Below, piece by piece: positions 34,886 to 43,087 of a stretch of DNA of 64,000 nt. Position 1 is the first letter of the stretch; every line of letters starts with the position of its first letter. The notes beneath the pieces were generated by a model that worked only from the letters and a program-made list of their open reading frames with translations, ran no database searches and was not told the DNA's origin. The DNA comes from Oceanococcus sp051252075 (GTDB taxonomy: Bacteria > Pseudomonadota > Gammaproteobacteria > Nevskiales > Oceanococcaceae). The stretch lies in NCBI GenBank assembly GCA_051252075.1, contig JBPOFU010000002.1, positions 62,001-126,000 of the forward strand, written 5' to 3'. The position numbers were made by a program, and so were the translations under genes.

Positions 34886-36115
34886 ATGAGCTATGGCCGT
34901 CTACAGGCCTTGGTGGCCGATGATGACCCCATTTCAAGAGGAATCGTTGCCGAACAACTTTTGAGTTTGGGCGTAGGCAGTGTGCGCTCCGCCAGCTCCG
35001 GCAATGCCGCTCTACGGCAACTCAAAGAACACCCCGAAATCAATCTCCTAATCACAGATTTGAAAATGCCAGACATGGATGGCATCGCATTACTGCGTGA
35101 ACTGGAATCGTTGTCTCCACGGCTTGGAGTCATCATCATGAGCGCGCTTGGCAACAAGATTCTGCGCGCAGCGGAGACTATCGGTGGCGGCCATAAGCTT
35201 GATGTTCTAGGTATTGCCGAAAAACCTATTCGTCGAAAATATCTAGAGCAATTGCTGGCCAAAGCCCCGCAAAAATTCACCCAGTCGCCGTCAAGTGCCA
35301 GCAACATTCGCAGTGCCAATATAGTGAATCCACAAGATATCACTGACGCACTGGAGAATGATCAACACTTGATCGTCGTGCAACCCGAAATTGACGCCAT
35401 CTCCGGCCTTTTTGTCGGTCTAGAGGTGCTCAGCCGCTGGTCACATCCTCAATTGTCTCTCCACTCGCCAGGCGATGTCATAGAGACGGCAGAAGCCGCT
35501 GGATTGATGTCTGCACTGCTCCGATCCACTATGAGAAAAGCTGGAAAGGCGTGGCAACGCTGGGCCCATGATGGTTTATCCCCAACTATAAGCATTAACT
35601 TGTCGAATCAAAATTTGGCCGACGCTGATCTGCCAGAATGGCTGCAGGAGGAGTGTCGCCGGCACAGGTTGTCTCCAGAAAATGTGATATTGGAAATTAC
35701 CGAAACGGCTGTCCCTTCTTCGGCCACGGTCAACTTAGAAGTCGCATTCCGACTTGGGCTCAGCGGCTTCAGACTGTCCATTGATGATTTTGGCACTGGC
35801 CATTCCAACTTGCGCCAACTACAAGACATGCCTTTCCATCAATTGAAAATTGATAAATCATTTGTTGATCAAATTGAGGATTCCTTCGAGGCGCGCACTA
35901 TTATTGAATCCAGCTTGCAGCTGGCGCACAACTTGGGCCTGACTACGGTTGCTGAAGGTGTGGAAACTCTCGGCCAACTCAACGCGCTGCGTGACATGGG
36001 CTGCACCCTCATTCAGGGCTATTTATTGGCTCGCCCTATGCCACCTGAAAATTTAGCGGCATGGGCCAAGCAGCACGCGAATCGTGTTCAGTCTTTGCGA
36101 GCTCGCGCGGTTTGA
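34886..36115 (+). CDS. Response regulator with EAL domain (c-di-GMP phosphodiesterase)
   Basis: A 409-residue REC-EAL protein. The receiver (about 1-125) has ALVADDD acid residues and ITDLKMPDMDG, where the Asp of ITD is the phosphate acceptor, with AEKP as the conserved Lys. The EAL domain (about 150-405) keeps all catalytic motifs: LEVLSRW (ExLxR), SINLSN, ILEITET, DDFGTG, LKIDKSF, VAEGVET and IQGYLLARP. It should therefore be an active phosphodiesterase cleaving c-di-GMP to pGpG, like VieA or RocR. The ATG at 34886 has GGAG six bases upstream; a TTG at 34865 is an in-frame alternative. Its 3' end overlaps the convergent hybrid kinase by 28 bases, suggesting a kinase-regulator pair. Confidence 0.9.
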   Translation: MSYGRLQALVADDDPISRGIVAEQLLSLGVGSVRSASSGNAALRQLKEHPEINLLITDLKMPDMDGIALLRELESLSPRLGVIIMSALGNKILRAAETIGGGHKLDVLGIAEKPIRRKYLEQLLAKAPQKFTQSPSSASNIRSANIVNPQDITDALENDQHLIVVQPEIDAISGLFVGLEVLSRWSHPQLSLHSPGDVIETAEAAGLMSALLRSTMRKAGKAWQRWAHDGLSPTISINLSNQNLADADLPEWLQEECRRHRLSPENVILEITETAVPSSATVNLEVAFRLGLSGFRLSIDDFGTGHSNLRQLQDMPFHQLKIDKSFVDQIEDSFEARTIIESSLQLAHNLGLTTVAEGVETLGQLNALRDMGCTLIQGYLLARPMPPENLAAWAKQHANRVQSLRARAV

Positions 36116-39024
36116 ACCAATCGAGCCAGCGCCTGCTCGAAAGCATCGAAATCCACTTGCAAGTCGACCAAAATATCGCGCACCGATTCTTGCCCGCCAG
36201 ACAAGTCCTGCTCCAAGCGTTCTAGCGTTTCCACCAGCTTAACGGCCCCCAAAGAACCGCCCGAGCCCTTTAAGCGATGAGTCAAGGCTCTCAGCTCGTC
36301 CCTATCGTTTTGCTGCACAGCCTGAGTGCAGGCCTGCAGCAACGGACGATTGGTCTCAGAAAAGAGTTGCGCCAAGCCAGGCAAGCCAAACAGATCATCG
36401 CCGATAACTTCGTGCAACAGGTCCAAATTCAATATGCCGCGATCCACGGCTTCCACCACCGCCACATCCGAGGAAGCTGTTTCAGAGGCACCCAGCGTAT
36501 CCGCACCTTCCAACCTGCGCGGCAAGCCTAGCCCGCTCAAACACGCTTGCAATTCAATCATTCGCAATGGTTTTTTCAGCTTTTGATTAATACCGCGCGC
36601 GGCCAATTGCTCCTCGTCGGCGGCACTCGAGCTGGCAGATAACACCACAACAGGCAATTCTTTGAGATAGGGGTTGGAGGACCGCCGCAGCCGACTCACC
36701 AGACCGTAGCCATCCAGATTCGGCATATGTAAGTCTGTAATTACCAGATCAACATTTTCGTGTACGGCCAACTCTGATAAGGCGTGTTCACCATCGGTAC
36801 AGGCGATAACGCGACAGCCTAAGCCTGACAATTGTCCCTGCAATAGCTCACGATTCACCGTTTGGTCTTCCGCAATCAGGATCGTCGCGTCGAATAAAGT
36901 GAGATGAGCCTCTTCGGCCTGCAAGATAGCCTTATCGTGCACCGCCAACCCAGCGAGCAGCCTTGCTAAACCACTAAGTCTGATTGGCCGCTGCAAACAT
37001 TCGGTCACGCTGTTCACAGCATCGATGCGCTCGACCATTAGCTGCGAGCCACTGCTAGCATCAGACTCATAAACTCTTAAATTGCTGCCGCCCTTGTCTG
37101 CAGCGTCAACAAATTGCGCCCCCGCTTCTAACAAGTACGGACGCCAACACGCCACTTCATCTTCGTCCAAATCCAGCTCGACCAAGAAACCCAGCAATGG
37201 GCGCTCTACGCTGGGCAATGGCCCCGCTAACAACGACAAAGCCAGGCGCACATAGAACGATGAGCCTTGCCCCGCTTGCGATTCAACCCCGATCTCCCCT
37301 TCCATCAAGCTGACCAGCCCATCACAGATAGCCAAACCCAAACCTGATCCGCCAAAGCGCCGCGTAGTGGTCGAATCCGCCTGTGCAAAACGTTGAAAAA
37401 TCTTATCTATCGCCTCTTCTGGCACGCCGATTCCGGTGTCCTTCACCACGAATTCAACCTGGACCAATCCATTTTCAATAGGACGAACCGACAAGCTCAA
37501 GGTGACCGAGCCCACGGAGGTGAATTTGATCGCATTTGAAACTAAATTGAGCAAAATTTGACGAATTTTCCCCTGATCCCCAAGCAATTGACGGGGGCAA
37601 TCACGGTCGATGATCAGCTTGAGGCGCAAGCCTTTTTGCCGAGCGGTCAAACCAACCAACTCCGCAACGGATTCCAAAAGATGAACCGGATCAAAATCCA
37701 CTTTCTCTACTTCGCCGGCGCCCGCTTCCAAGCGTGAGTAGTCGAGCACGTCATTGATGATGCCAAGCAAATTCCCAGTGGATTCATGCACCATCACTGC
37801 CATACGATGAGCTTCTGGTGGCAATTCACTACGCTTTAGCAATTCCGTAAGCCCTAAAACGCCACTCATAGGTGTGCGAATCTCGTGGCTCATAGTCGCC
37901 AAAAACCGTGATTTCGCTTCGCTGGCAGCTTCCGCGCCATGCAGCTGTTCCAAGCGCTCACTTAGCCACACCAAGGTATCGCGCAAGGCATCCACTTCAT
38001 CGGCATACCAACGCCGAGGAGAGGCCTGCAGAAGATCAGCGCGAGTATCTTCGTAAGCATCGCTCTTTGATAGCTTAGGCAATACAAATGTGACCTGACG
38101 CAAACGAGACAGCGTGGTGCTCAGTATCAATAAAAGCACCAGGCTAGACAGCACAATGATCAGCAACTGCCAAAATATTTGCTGTATGGCTTGCTGCCGC
38201 GCCAATGCCTTACGCTGAGTGATATCGCGAAACAAGATGGCGTCCAGACCCACGTCCCGCCCTCCAAATGCGCCCAAACTAACTCTTCGGTAGACATAAT
38301 TATGTCCCGCGAGGGTAGCTTCCGCCGATGGCGCAGCACTGATTCGGTTTAGAAACTGCTCCAGCTTTTCCTTGGGAACCTTGTCACGCATGGTTCGTGC
38401 AATCAAAGGGGCTTGCTCTTCGTTTTGATAGAAAACTAAATCCCCACCGGTCAGCGCCGCGTAAACCGGCAAGACTTCCGCCAGCGGCGCGGCCAGCATC
38501 AAAACCGATTCCTCACCTGCAACTTGGCCAGGCACCGCTATAACCAATTCACACTCATCCAAACAATTTAGACGCATCGTGGGCCGAAACGATGCGCCCA
38601 CTTGCTGCAAGAGGCGCCGCTGCACAGCATCTGACATCCCACTTCGAATTCCAGCAGGCGACCAGCTCGAAATAACTTCAGCGGATTCGCGAAACACCTT
38701 TAGCCAATTTAAGCGCGCAAAAATGTCGGGAGAATTCTCTATGTAGCGATGCAATGCTTCGGCATCTTCAATGGATATGACATTCGCGAGTTCATTGGCG
38801 ATATGGGCATACTCGCTGCGCACTTGATTCAGCAAGTTGACTAAGACTCGCTGATCTCCTTCCAACTGCTCCGCGGTTTTTTCTTGTAGGTGCTGATCAA
38901 GCACACGCCAATACTGAATTGACATCAAACTGCCTAACAGGATGAATGCGACAAAACATGGAATCGATAGCTTCCAGAGCAGACTGAGCCGGCGTCCTCG
39001 ATTGGCCAGAGAAATCGTATCCAA
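36088..39024 (-). CDS. Hybrid sensor histidine kinase (HisKA-HATPase-REC-HPt)
   Basis: A 978-residue inner-membrane kinase. A transmembrane helix (about 15-37) and a second one (about 286-308) enclose a periplasmic sensor region of about 250 residues. HisKA carries the phospho-His in MSHEIRTPMSG near 375. The ATPase has NLVSNAIKF, DTGIG and GSGLGLAI. The receiver has VITDLHMPNLDG. The C-terminal HPt has THRLKGSGGSLG. The full relay resembles BarA/EvgS/VieS. The start appears to be TTG (39024), 11 bases after the porin-like gene's stop, so translation may be coupled to it. It probably signals to the convergent REC-EAL protein; the sensed ligand may involve the PstS-like protein upstream. Both are inference. 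Confidence 0.9.
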   Translation of the reverse strand: MDTISLANRGRRLSLLWKLSIPCFVAFILLGSLMSIQYWRVLDQHLQEKTAEQLEGDQRVLVNLLNQVRSEYAHIANELANVISIEDAEALHRYIENSPDIFARLNWLKVFRESAEVISSWSPAGIRSGMSDAVQRRLLQQVGASFRPTMRLNCLDECELVIAVPGQVAGEESVLMLAAPLAEVLPVYAALTGGDLVFYQNEEQAPLIARTMRDKVPKEKLEQFLNRISAAPSAEATLAGHNYVYRRVSLGAFGGRDVGLDAILFRDITQRKALARQQAIQQIFWQLLIIVLSSLVLLLILSTTLSRLRQVTFVLPKLSKSDAYEDTRADLLQASPRRWYADEVDALRDTLVWLSERLEQLHGAEAASEAKSRFLATMSHEIRTPMSGVLGLTELLKRSELPPEAHRMAVMVHESTGNLLGIINDVLDYSRLEAGAGEVEKVDFDPVHLLESVAELVGLTARQKGLRLKLIIDRDCPRQLLGDQGKIRQILLNLVSNAIKFTSVGSVTLSLSVRPIENGLVQVEFVVKDTGIGVPEEAIDKIFQRFAQADSTTTRRFGGSGLGLAICDGLVSLMEGEIGVESQAGQGSSFYVRLALSLLAGPLPSVERPLLGFLVELDLDEDEVACWRPYLLEAGAQFVDAADKGGSNLRVYESDASSGSQLMVERIDAVNSVTECLQRPIRLSGLARLLAGLAVHDKAILQAEEAHLTLFDATILIAEDQTVNRELLQGQLSGLGCRVIACTDGEHALSELAVHENVDLVITDLHMPNLDGYGLVSRLRRSSNPYLKELPVVVLSASSSAADEEQLAARGINQKLKKPLRMIELQACLSGLGLPRRLEGADTLGASETASSDVAVVEAVDRGILNLDLLHEVIGDDLFGLPGLAQLFSETNRPLLQACTQAVQQNDRDELRALTHRLKGSGGSLGAVKLVETLERLEQDLSGGQESVRDILVDLQVDFDAFEQALARLVQTARARKD

Positions 39025-39035
39025 GCCTTACATGC

Positions 39036-40226
39036 TCAGAAGCGGTAAGCGAGCATAAGCAAGGTTTTTTGCCAGTAACGATCCAACTCACGGCCACTGT
39101 TCTCCAGCGCACTCACCTGTGAGGTGCCATCGATATAGTGATATTCAGCGAACACCCCCCAATGCTCGCTTGGACGCCAAGACAGGCCTACAACATGCTC
39201 ACGCGAAAATGCACTTTCACGGGACGAAGCTGGCGAAAACGGAGAAGCCGGGCGACTGGCTCGCTCACGGCCATCGCGGTCATTGCGATCTTCAAAGCTC
39301 ACGTCGTAACGTAAATACCAGTCAAACTCGGGGCTGAAGAATCGGCGATATTGCACATAGACACCATCACTTTTCGTACTCTGCAGACCAACACCGGCAT
39401 TAAATTGCACGTCGGAATAGCGCAGCTCCGAAGTCAGCAGGAAACGTTCCCCCTGCATTTGTAGTGACACCACCCACAAATCCGCTGTCAAGGTTATCGC
39501 AGGAAAGCTGGTCGGATCACTCGGTGCGAATACGACGTCAGCAGACAGGTAACTCAGACCGGCACGATAGCGCTCGGAGGAAAAGTTCTGGACCACTTGC
39601 CCCAGCACAAAATTCTGAATCTCCACCTTACCCAGGAGTCCATTTTCTGCGGTTGATCTGGAAAATGCATCGGTCGCGTCATAATCGCGAGCCCAGCCCA
39701 AAGTCCACTCTGTAGAGTTAGAACCACGCTGCAACGAGCCATAGCCTTGCACGCCTTCGGAAGAAAACAGCACATCCCGAATGCCGGCGGCGTCAAAGTA
39801 AACGGAACTGGGCATGGTGATCCCTGGGCGGCTGAACACCACGTCGCGGGTGTCGTTGTAAAAACCATAGGGGTTTTTCAACTTGCCAACACGCGCACCG
39901 AAATCACCGCCAATGCCTGTCCAGAACTGATAATCCAGCTGTGCATAATCCACGCGCAAGCCACCATCGTCTCCCATTCCAGAACGGCGCGCCATCAACT
40001 GACCAGACACCAGCAGGCGTGGCGTAATGCTGGTGCGTCCATTGATTGCAACCTCATACCAATCGCGACTGCCGTTTAGGCTGGATCCTTCCGCATTATT
40101 GCCTTCTGTGATGATGTAGCCTTGCGCCATAGACCCGTGAATATCCAGTTCAATGGCGGCATGCAGCGGTGTCGCTAGTAAGCACGCACTCAACAAAACC
40201 CCGAAGTAAGAATATGACTGCTTCAT
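39036..40226 (-). CDS. Outer-membrane beta-barrel (porin-like) protein
   Basis: A 396-residue protein with a Sec signal peptide (cleavage near ATPLHA-A) and alternating hydrophobic/polar strands separated by Asp/Asn/Gly-rich turns. It ends in the C-terminal aromatic strand LLMLAYRF, the usual barrel assembly signal. Segments such as GGDFGARVGKLKNPYGFYN resemble porins of the OprO/OprP-like or general family, but no clear specific family is seen. AGAGGA lies upstream of the ATG. Its start overlaps the PstS-like gene's stop by four bases, so the two are translated together. Confidence 0.75.
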   Translation of the reverse strand: MKQSYSYFGVLLSACLLATPLHAAIELDIHGSMAQGYIITEGNNAEGSSLNGSRDWYEVAINGRTSITPRLLVSGQLMARRSGMGDDGGLRVDYAQLDYQFWTGIGGDFGARVGKLKNPYGFYNDTRDVVFSRPGITMPSSVYFDAAGIRDVLFSSEGVQGYGSLQRGSNSTEWTLGWARDYDATDAFSRSTAENGLLGKVEIQNFVLGQVVQNFSSERYRAGLSYLSADVVFAPSDPTSFPAITLTADLWVVSLQMQGERFLLTSELRYSDVQFNAGVGLQSTKSDGVYVQYRRFFSPEFDWYLRYDVSFEDRNDRDGRERASRPASPFSPASSRESAFSREHVVGLSWRPSEHWGVFAEYHYIDGTSQVSALENSGRELDRYWQKTLLMLAYRF

Positions 40227-40723
40227 GGGCGTTCCTCTAAATTTGGAAGTTCGGCATACATTTGATCTTTTGCAGCAGATCTTTCGTCGTCTTCATAAGC
40301 TACGTATCCAACAGCGCCCGGTGTACTTAATACTCGCCTGCGCATTTCCTCTACTGAGGACACCAAAGTAGGCACTAATCCGGTACCCGCAAAAGTCGAT
40401 CGATCCCAAGTGCGACGCAGTACGTAAGGGTAGGTCCCCAAAACATCGCGACAAAAGGCGGCATGCAACGCTTCGCGCTCCGGCAAAACAAATACTTTTA
40501 CCGGCGCTCCATTGGGCCAAGAGCGAACTCTTAAGGTAAAAACTGAACGCAAAAAACCACGCGTTAAATAGCTTTGGTCTATATCTTCGTGCGCAATGAC
40601 TTCGGCAGACTCATCTGCGAGGGCTTGCCCGGTCGCGCCCAGCCAACACACGCATACAACACAGCACGCTATAAGCAAACTGCTCGGTGTGTCGTCATAA
40701 CTGAGATCGCGCCTGAAATTCAT
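40223..40723 (-). CDS. PstS-like periplasmic binding protein, short form
   Basis: A 166-residue exported protein with an N-terminal hydrophobic signal (cleavage near GQALA). The mature part of about 130 residues resembles half of a phosphate-type substrate-binding fold (QSYLTRGFLRSVFTLRVRSWPNG, VFVLPEREALHAAFCRDVLG, STPGAVGYVAYEDD). The last block is the typical PstS-like GAIGY element. It is far shorter than a transport PstS (about 320 aa), and no pstCAB genes are near, so a sensory or accessory role is likelier than transport. First gene of the PstS-like, barrel, hybrid-kinase operon. A weak PHO-box-like repeat lies upstream. Confidence 0.72.
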   Translation of the reverse strand: MNFRRDLSYDDTPSSLLIACCVVCVCWLGATGQALADESAEVIAHEDIDQSYLTRGFLRSVFTLRVRSWPNGAPVKVFVLPEREALHAAFCRDVLGTYPYVLRRTWDRSTFAGTGLVPTLVSSVEEMRRRVLSTPGAVGYVAYEDDERSAAKDQMYAELPNLEERP

Positions 40724-40810
40724 TATGCCAATTCCGCAGTCCGTTGCAGCTCCCGTTTATTTATTGATAACCCAATTCAAACTCACTGTTTCTCAATTAA
40801 ACGCTTCCAT

Positions 40811-40828
40811 CCGTCAACAATTTGTCAA
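40811..40828 (+). promoter_or_regulatory. Candidate PHO-box-like direct repeat
   Basis: CCGTCAA-CAAT-TTGTCAA has the 7-4-7 architecture of a PhoB half-site pair and matches CTGTCAT at 5 of 7 positions in each half. It lies between the PstS-like operon and efpL, oriented toward efpL; the complementary strand also offers TTGACA as a -35 toward the PstS-like gene. One site with four mismatches is weak evidence. Confidence 0.25.
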
Positions 40829-40867
40829 ATGCTAAGCGTCTCCGTAGGCTACGCCCTTTTGCAAGTT

Positions 40868-41434
40868 ATGCCTAAAGCCTCTGAATTAAAATCTGGGATG
40901 GTTGTCGAGATCGACGGCAAGCCCTATATCGTCCGCCACGTTCAAGCGCACAACCCTACTGCGCGCGGAGCAAGCACCTTATACAAGGCACGCTTAAATC
41001 ACGCTCAAACAGGGCAAAAATTGGATCAGAGCTTTAAGGGCGATGAGATGCTCGCTGAAGTCGACTTCCGACGCCGCAATGTGCAGTTTCTTTTTCAAGA
41101 TACTGACGGCTACACCTTTATGGATACCGAGGACTACAGCCAATTCACGCTCAGCGCGGAGCAATTGGAAAACTGCACACCGTTTCTGATCGACAACGCA
41201 GAAGGCTATACCGCGTTAATCATTGAAGATGTGTGTGTCGGCATAGACCCACCCGGCACCGTAGAACTCACCATCACTGAAACCGCCCCAGCGCTCAAAG
41301 GCTCCAGCCAAAGCGCACGCAGCAAAACGGCGTTGCTGGAATCAGGCTTGGAGATTCAGGTGCCGGAGTATTTGGCTGAAGGCGAAGTGATAAAGATTAA
41401 TACCAGCACGCGGGAATTTCTCTCCCGCGCTTAG
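40868..41434 (+). CDS. efpL: Elongation factor P-like protein EfpL (YeiP)
   Basis: A 188-residue, three-domain EF-P paralogue. The N-terminal KOW-like domain contains the YeiP-type tip NPTARGAST, with Arg instead of the modified Lys of canonical EF-P, so no lysyl modification is expected. GDEMLAEVDFRRR and FMDTEDYSQF are also typical, and the C-terminal OB domain ends LEIQVPEYLAEGEVIKIN. It helps ribosomes at poorly reacting peptide motifs. The frame is open for 294 bases upstream, through the PstS-like gene's divergent region, but the ATG at 40868 matches the YeiP N-terminus. It ends one base from a convergent small membrane protein gene. Confidence 0.92.
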   Translation: MPKASELKSGMVVEIDGKPYIVRHVQAHNPTARGASTLYKARLNHAQTGQKLDQSFKGDEMLAEVDFRRRNVQFLFQDTDGYTFMDTEDYSQFTLSAEQLENCTPFLIDNAEGYTALIIEDVCVGIDPPGTVELTITETAPALKGSSQSARSKTALLESGLEIQVPEYLAEGEVIKINTSTREFLSRA

Positions 41435-41435
41435 C

Positions 41436-41675
41436 TTAGGCTGGCGTATCCGCTGCCGGATGATGCATCTCAAACGCCATCCATGCGGCGGGGATGGCAA
41501 ACAGAACAATGCCACCTGTCACAGCGCCAGCAACACCACCAATGACTGCGGCGCTGGCGACGGCGGCGACCCAACTGGCCGCTAGCACCCAAGAGGGTCG
41601 GCTAGCCTGCGCGCTACGGGCAGGTGTTTTCTCGAGCGTAGTCATAAGTTGAAAATGCTGCTCTGTAACGGACAT
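41436..41675 (-). CDS. Small membrane protein, unknown
   Basis: A 79-residue protein with one or two hydrophobic segments (SWVLAASWVAAVASAAVIGG and AVTGGIVLFAIPAAWMAF) and short soluble ends. The second looks like a hairpin rich in Ala and Gly. GAGGAA lies four bases before the ATG at 41675, which is preferred over an upstream in-frame start at 41741. No family was recognised. Confidence 0.6.
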   Translation of the reverse strand: MSVTEQHFQLMTTLEKTPARSAQASRPSWVLAASWVAAVASAAVIGGVAGAVTGGIVLFAIPAAWMAFEMHHPAADTPA

Positions 41676-41873
41676 GGCGTTTCCTCGAAATTCCTTACAG
41701 TCATCATCCACTCTGTTTGCGAAGAAAATGTGAAACCCCACTGAATTTCGACTGAAACCTTAAAAACAACAGCGTAGTCCTTTGATTTTATAACGATTTG
41801 GGAAACACCCTCCGCGGATGAGAAAATACGCTTCCGGATTTATTCGTCCAACCGCTGGAAGCAAGGACTCCTC

Positions 41874-42764
41874 ATGAGCTCACGGCCATCTGCTGGCGCA
41901 CGTTTTCGTGCTGCCCACGCTGAAGAACAACCCTTACAAGTCATTGGCGCTATCAACGCGAATCACGCTCTTTTGGCGCAACGCGCCGGTTTCAAAGCCA
42001 TCTACTTATCAGGTGGCGGTGTCGCTGCGGGCTCCTTAGGCTTACCCGACCTAGGCATCTCCGGCCTGGAAGATGTGCTAATTGATGTCCGCCGCATCAC
42101 CGATGTTTGCGAAACACCCTTGCTTGTTGACGTCGACACCGGCTTTGGCAGCTCATTTTTTAATGTCGCTCGTACCACCAAATCCCTTATTAAGGCTGGT
42201 GCCGCTGCGATGCACATCGAGGATCAGGTCGGCGCTAAGCGTTGCGGCCATCGCCCGAATAAAGAAATCGTTACCCAACAAGAAATGGTCGACCGTGTGA
42301 AGGCCGCAGTTGATGCCCGCACCGATGATGATTTCGTCATCATGGCGCGCACCGATGCATTGGCCGTAGAAGGCTTGGACTCTGCGATCGAACGCGCCAT
42401 CGCCTGCGTAGAAGCGGGCGCCGACATGATCTTCCCCGAAGCCATGACTGAACTGCCGATGTACAAGCAATTTGCTGAAGCGGTTGGCGTACCGGTACTG
42501 GCCAACATCACTGAATTTGGCGCAACTCCGCTATACACCGTGGATGAACTGCGCGAAGTGAACGTCGGTCTGGTGCTGTATCCGCTCTCCGCTTTCCGCG
42601 CGATGAACAAAGCCGCCGAAAACGTCTACAAAGCCGTGCGCCAAGACGGCACCCAGCAAAACGTGGTCGACAGCATGCAGACCCGCATGGAACTGTACGA
42701 CTCCATTAACTACCACGACTATGAGCAAAAGCTGGACGCCGTTTTTGCCCAAGGCAAATCCTGA
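41874..42764 (+). CDS. prpB: 2-methylisocitrate lyase PrpB
   Basis: A 296-residue TIM-barrel lyase that splits 2-methylisocitrate into pyruvate and succinate, the last step of the methylcitrate cycle for propionyl-CoA. Landmarks are AIYLSGGGVAA, DVDTGFG (metal/substrate Asp), the catalytic loop GAKRCGHRPNKEIV with its Cys, and MARTDALAVEG. The length is as in E. coli. The ATG follows an AAGGACT site. It is the first gene of the prp cluster; no prp regulator (GntR or PrpR type) is seen next to it. The following gap carries repeats where prpC is commonly found. Confidence 0.94.
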   Translation: MSSRPSAGARFRAAHAEEQPLQVIGAINANHALLAQRAGFKAIYLSGGGVAAGSLGLPDLGISGLEDVLIDVRRITDVCETPLLVDVDTGFGSSFFNVARTTKSLIKAGAAAMHIEDQVGAKRCGHRPNKEIVTQQEMVDRVKAAVDARTDDDFVIMARTDALAVEGLDSAIERAIACVEAGADMIFPEAMTELPMYKQFAEAVGVPVLANITEFGATPLYTVDELREVNVGLVLYPLSAFRAMNKAAENVYKAVRQDGTQQNVVDSMQTRMELYDSINYHDYEQKLDAVFAQGKS

Positions 42765-42767
42765 GGC

Positions 42768-42936
42768 TGTGCGGCAGCTGAATGCCGACTACGCTGCGGC
42801 TTATCCTCCCTCTGGCGGGGCCGGTCGAAGGGGCATCCCTGCCCCTACGTCCGGGACATGCATCCATGCATGCCCCCTTCGGGCCTGTCCGCCGCCAGTC
42901 GGGCCTCCGCTAATGTCGACATTCAGCTGCCGCACA
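42768..42936. repeat. Palindromic repeat element A in the prpB-acnD gap
   Basis: A 169-base element bounded by 22-base inverted repeats (42768-42789 and 42915-42936), matching at 21 of 22 positions. Inside are further hairpins, such as CATGCAT-CC-ATGCATG and AGGGGCA/TGCCCCT, and a GGCGG/CCGCC-rich pair. It has no open frame of interest. It looks like a MITE or REP/BIME-type dispersed element; whether other copies exist cannot be seen in this window. Confidence 0.7.
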
Positions 42937-42959
42937 ACCCCGTAACCCTGATAGCACTT

Positions 42960-43064
42960 GGAGCACTGATGCTTATTGGCTGGACCGTCGGCGCCCCGGC
43001 TGGTCGCCGGCTAGCGATACATGGACGTACTCGAGCGCGTCCAGACAATAAGCATCAGTGCTCC
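42960..43064. repeat. Palindromic repeat element B in the prpB-acnD gap
   Basis: A 105-base element with 26-base terminal inverted repeats (42960-42985 and 43039-43064), matching at 25 of 26 positions; the arms carry GAGCACTGATGCTTATT. It lies 24 bases after element A and ends 15 bases before the acnD ribosome site. It may be a second insertion of a non-autonomous element or a strong RNA hairpin shaping the prpB-acnD transcript. It has no T-run, so it is not a simple terminator. Confidence 0.7.
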
Positions 43065-43087
43065 CACACGCTCAATTAAGGAGCCCC

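Noticed and set aside
42721..42945. Remnant of prpC in the prpB-acnD gap
   Set aside because: None of the small frames there shows citrate-synthase-like residues; the gap is better described by two inverted-repeat elements.
42768..43064. CRISPR array or integron attC sites
   Set aside because: There are two different palindromes, not regularly spaced direct repeats with spacers, and no cas or integrase gene is nearby.
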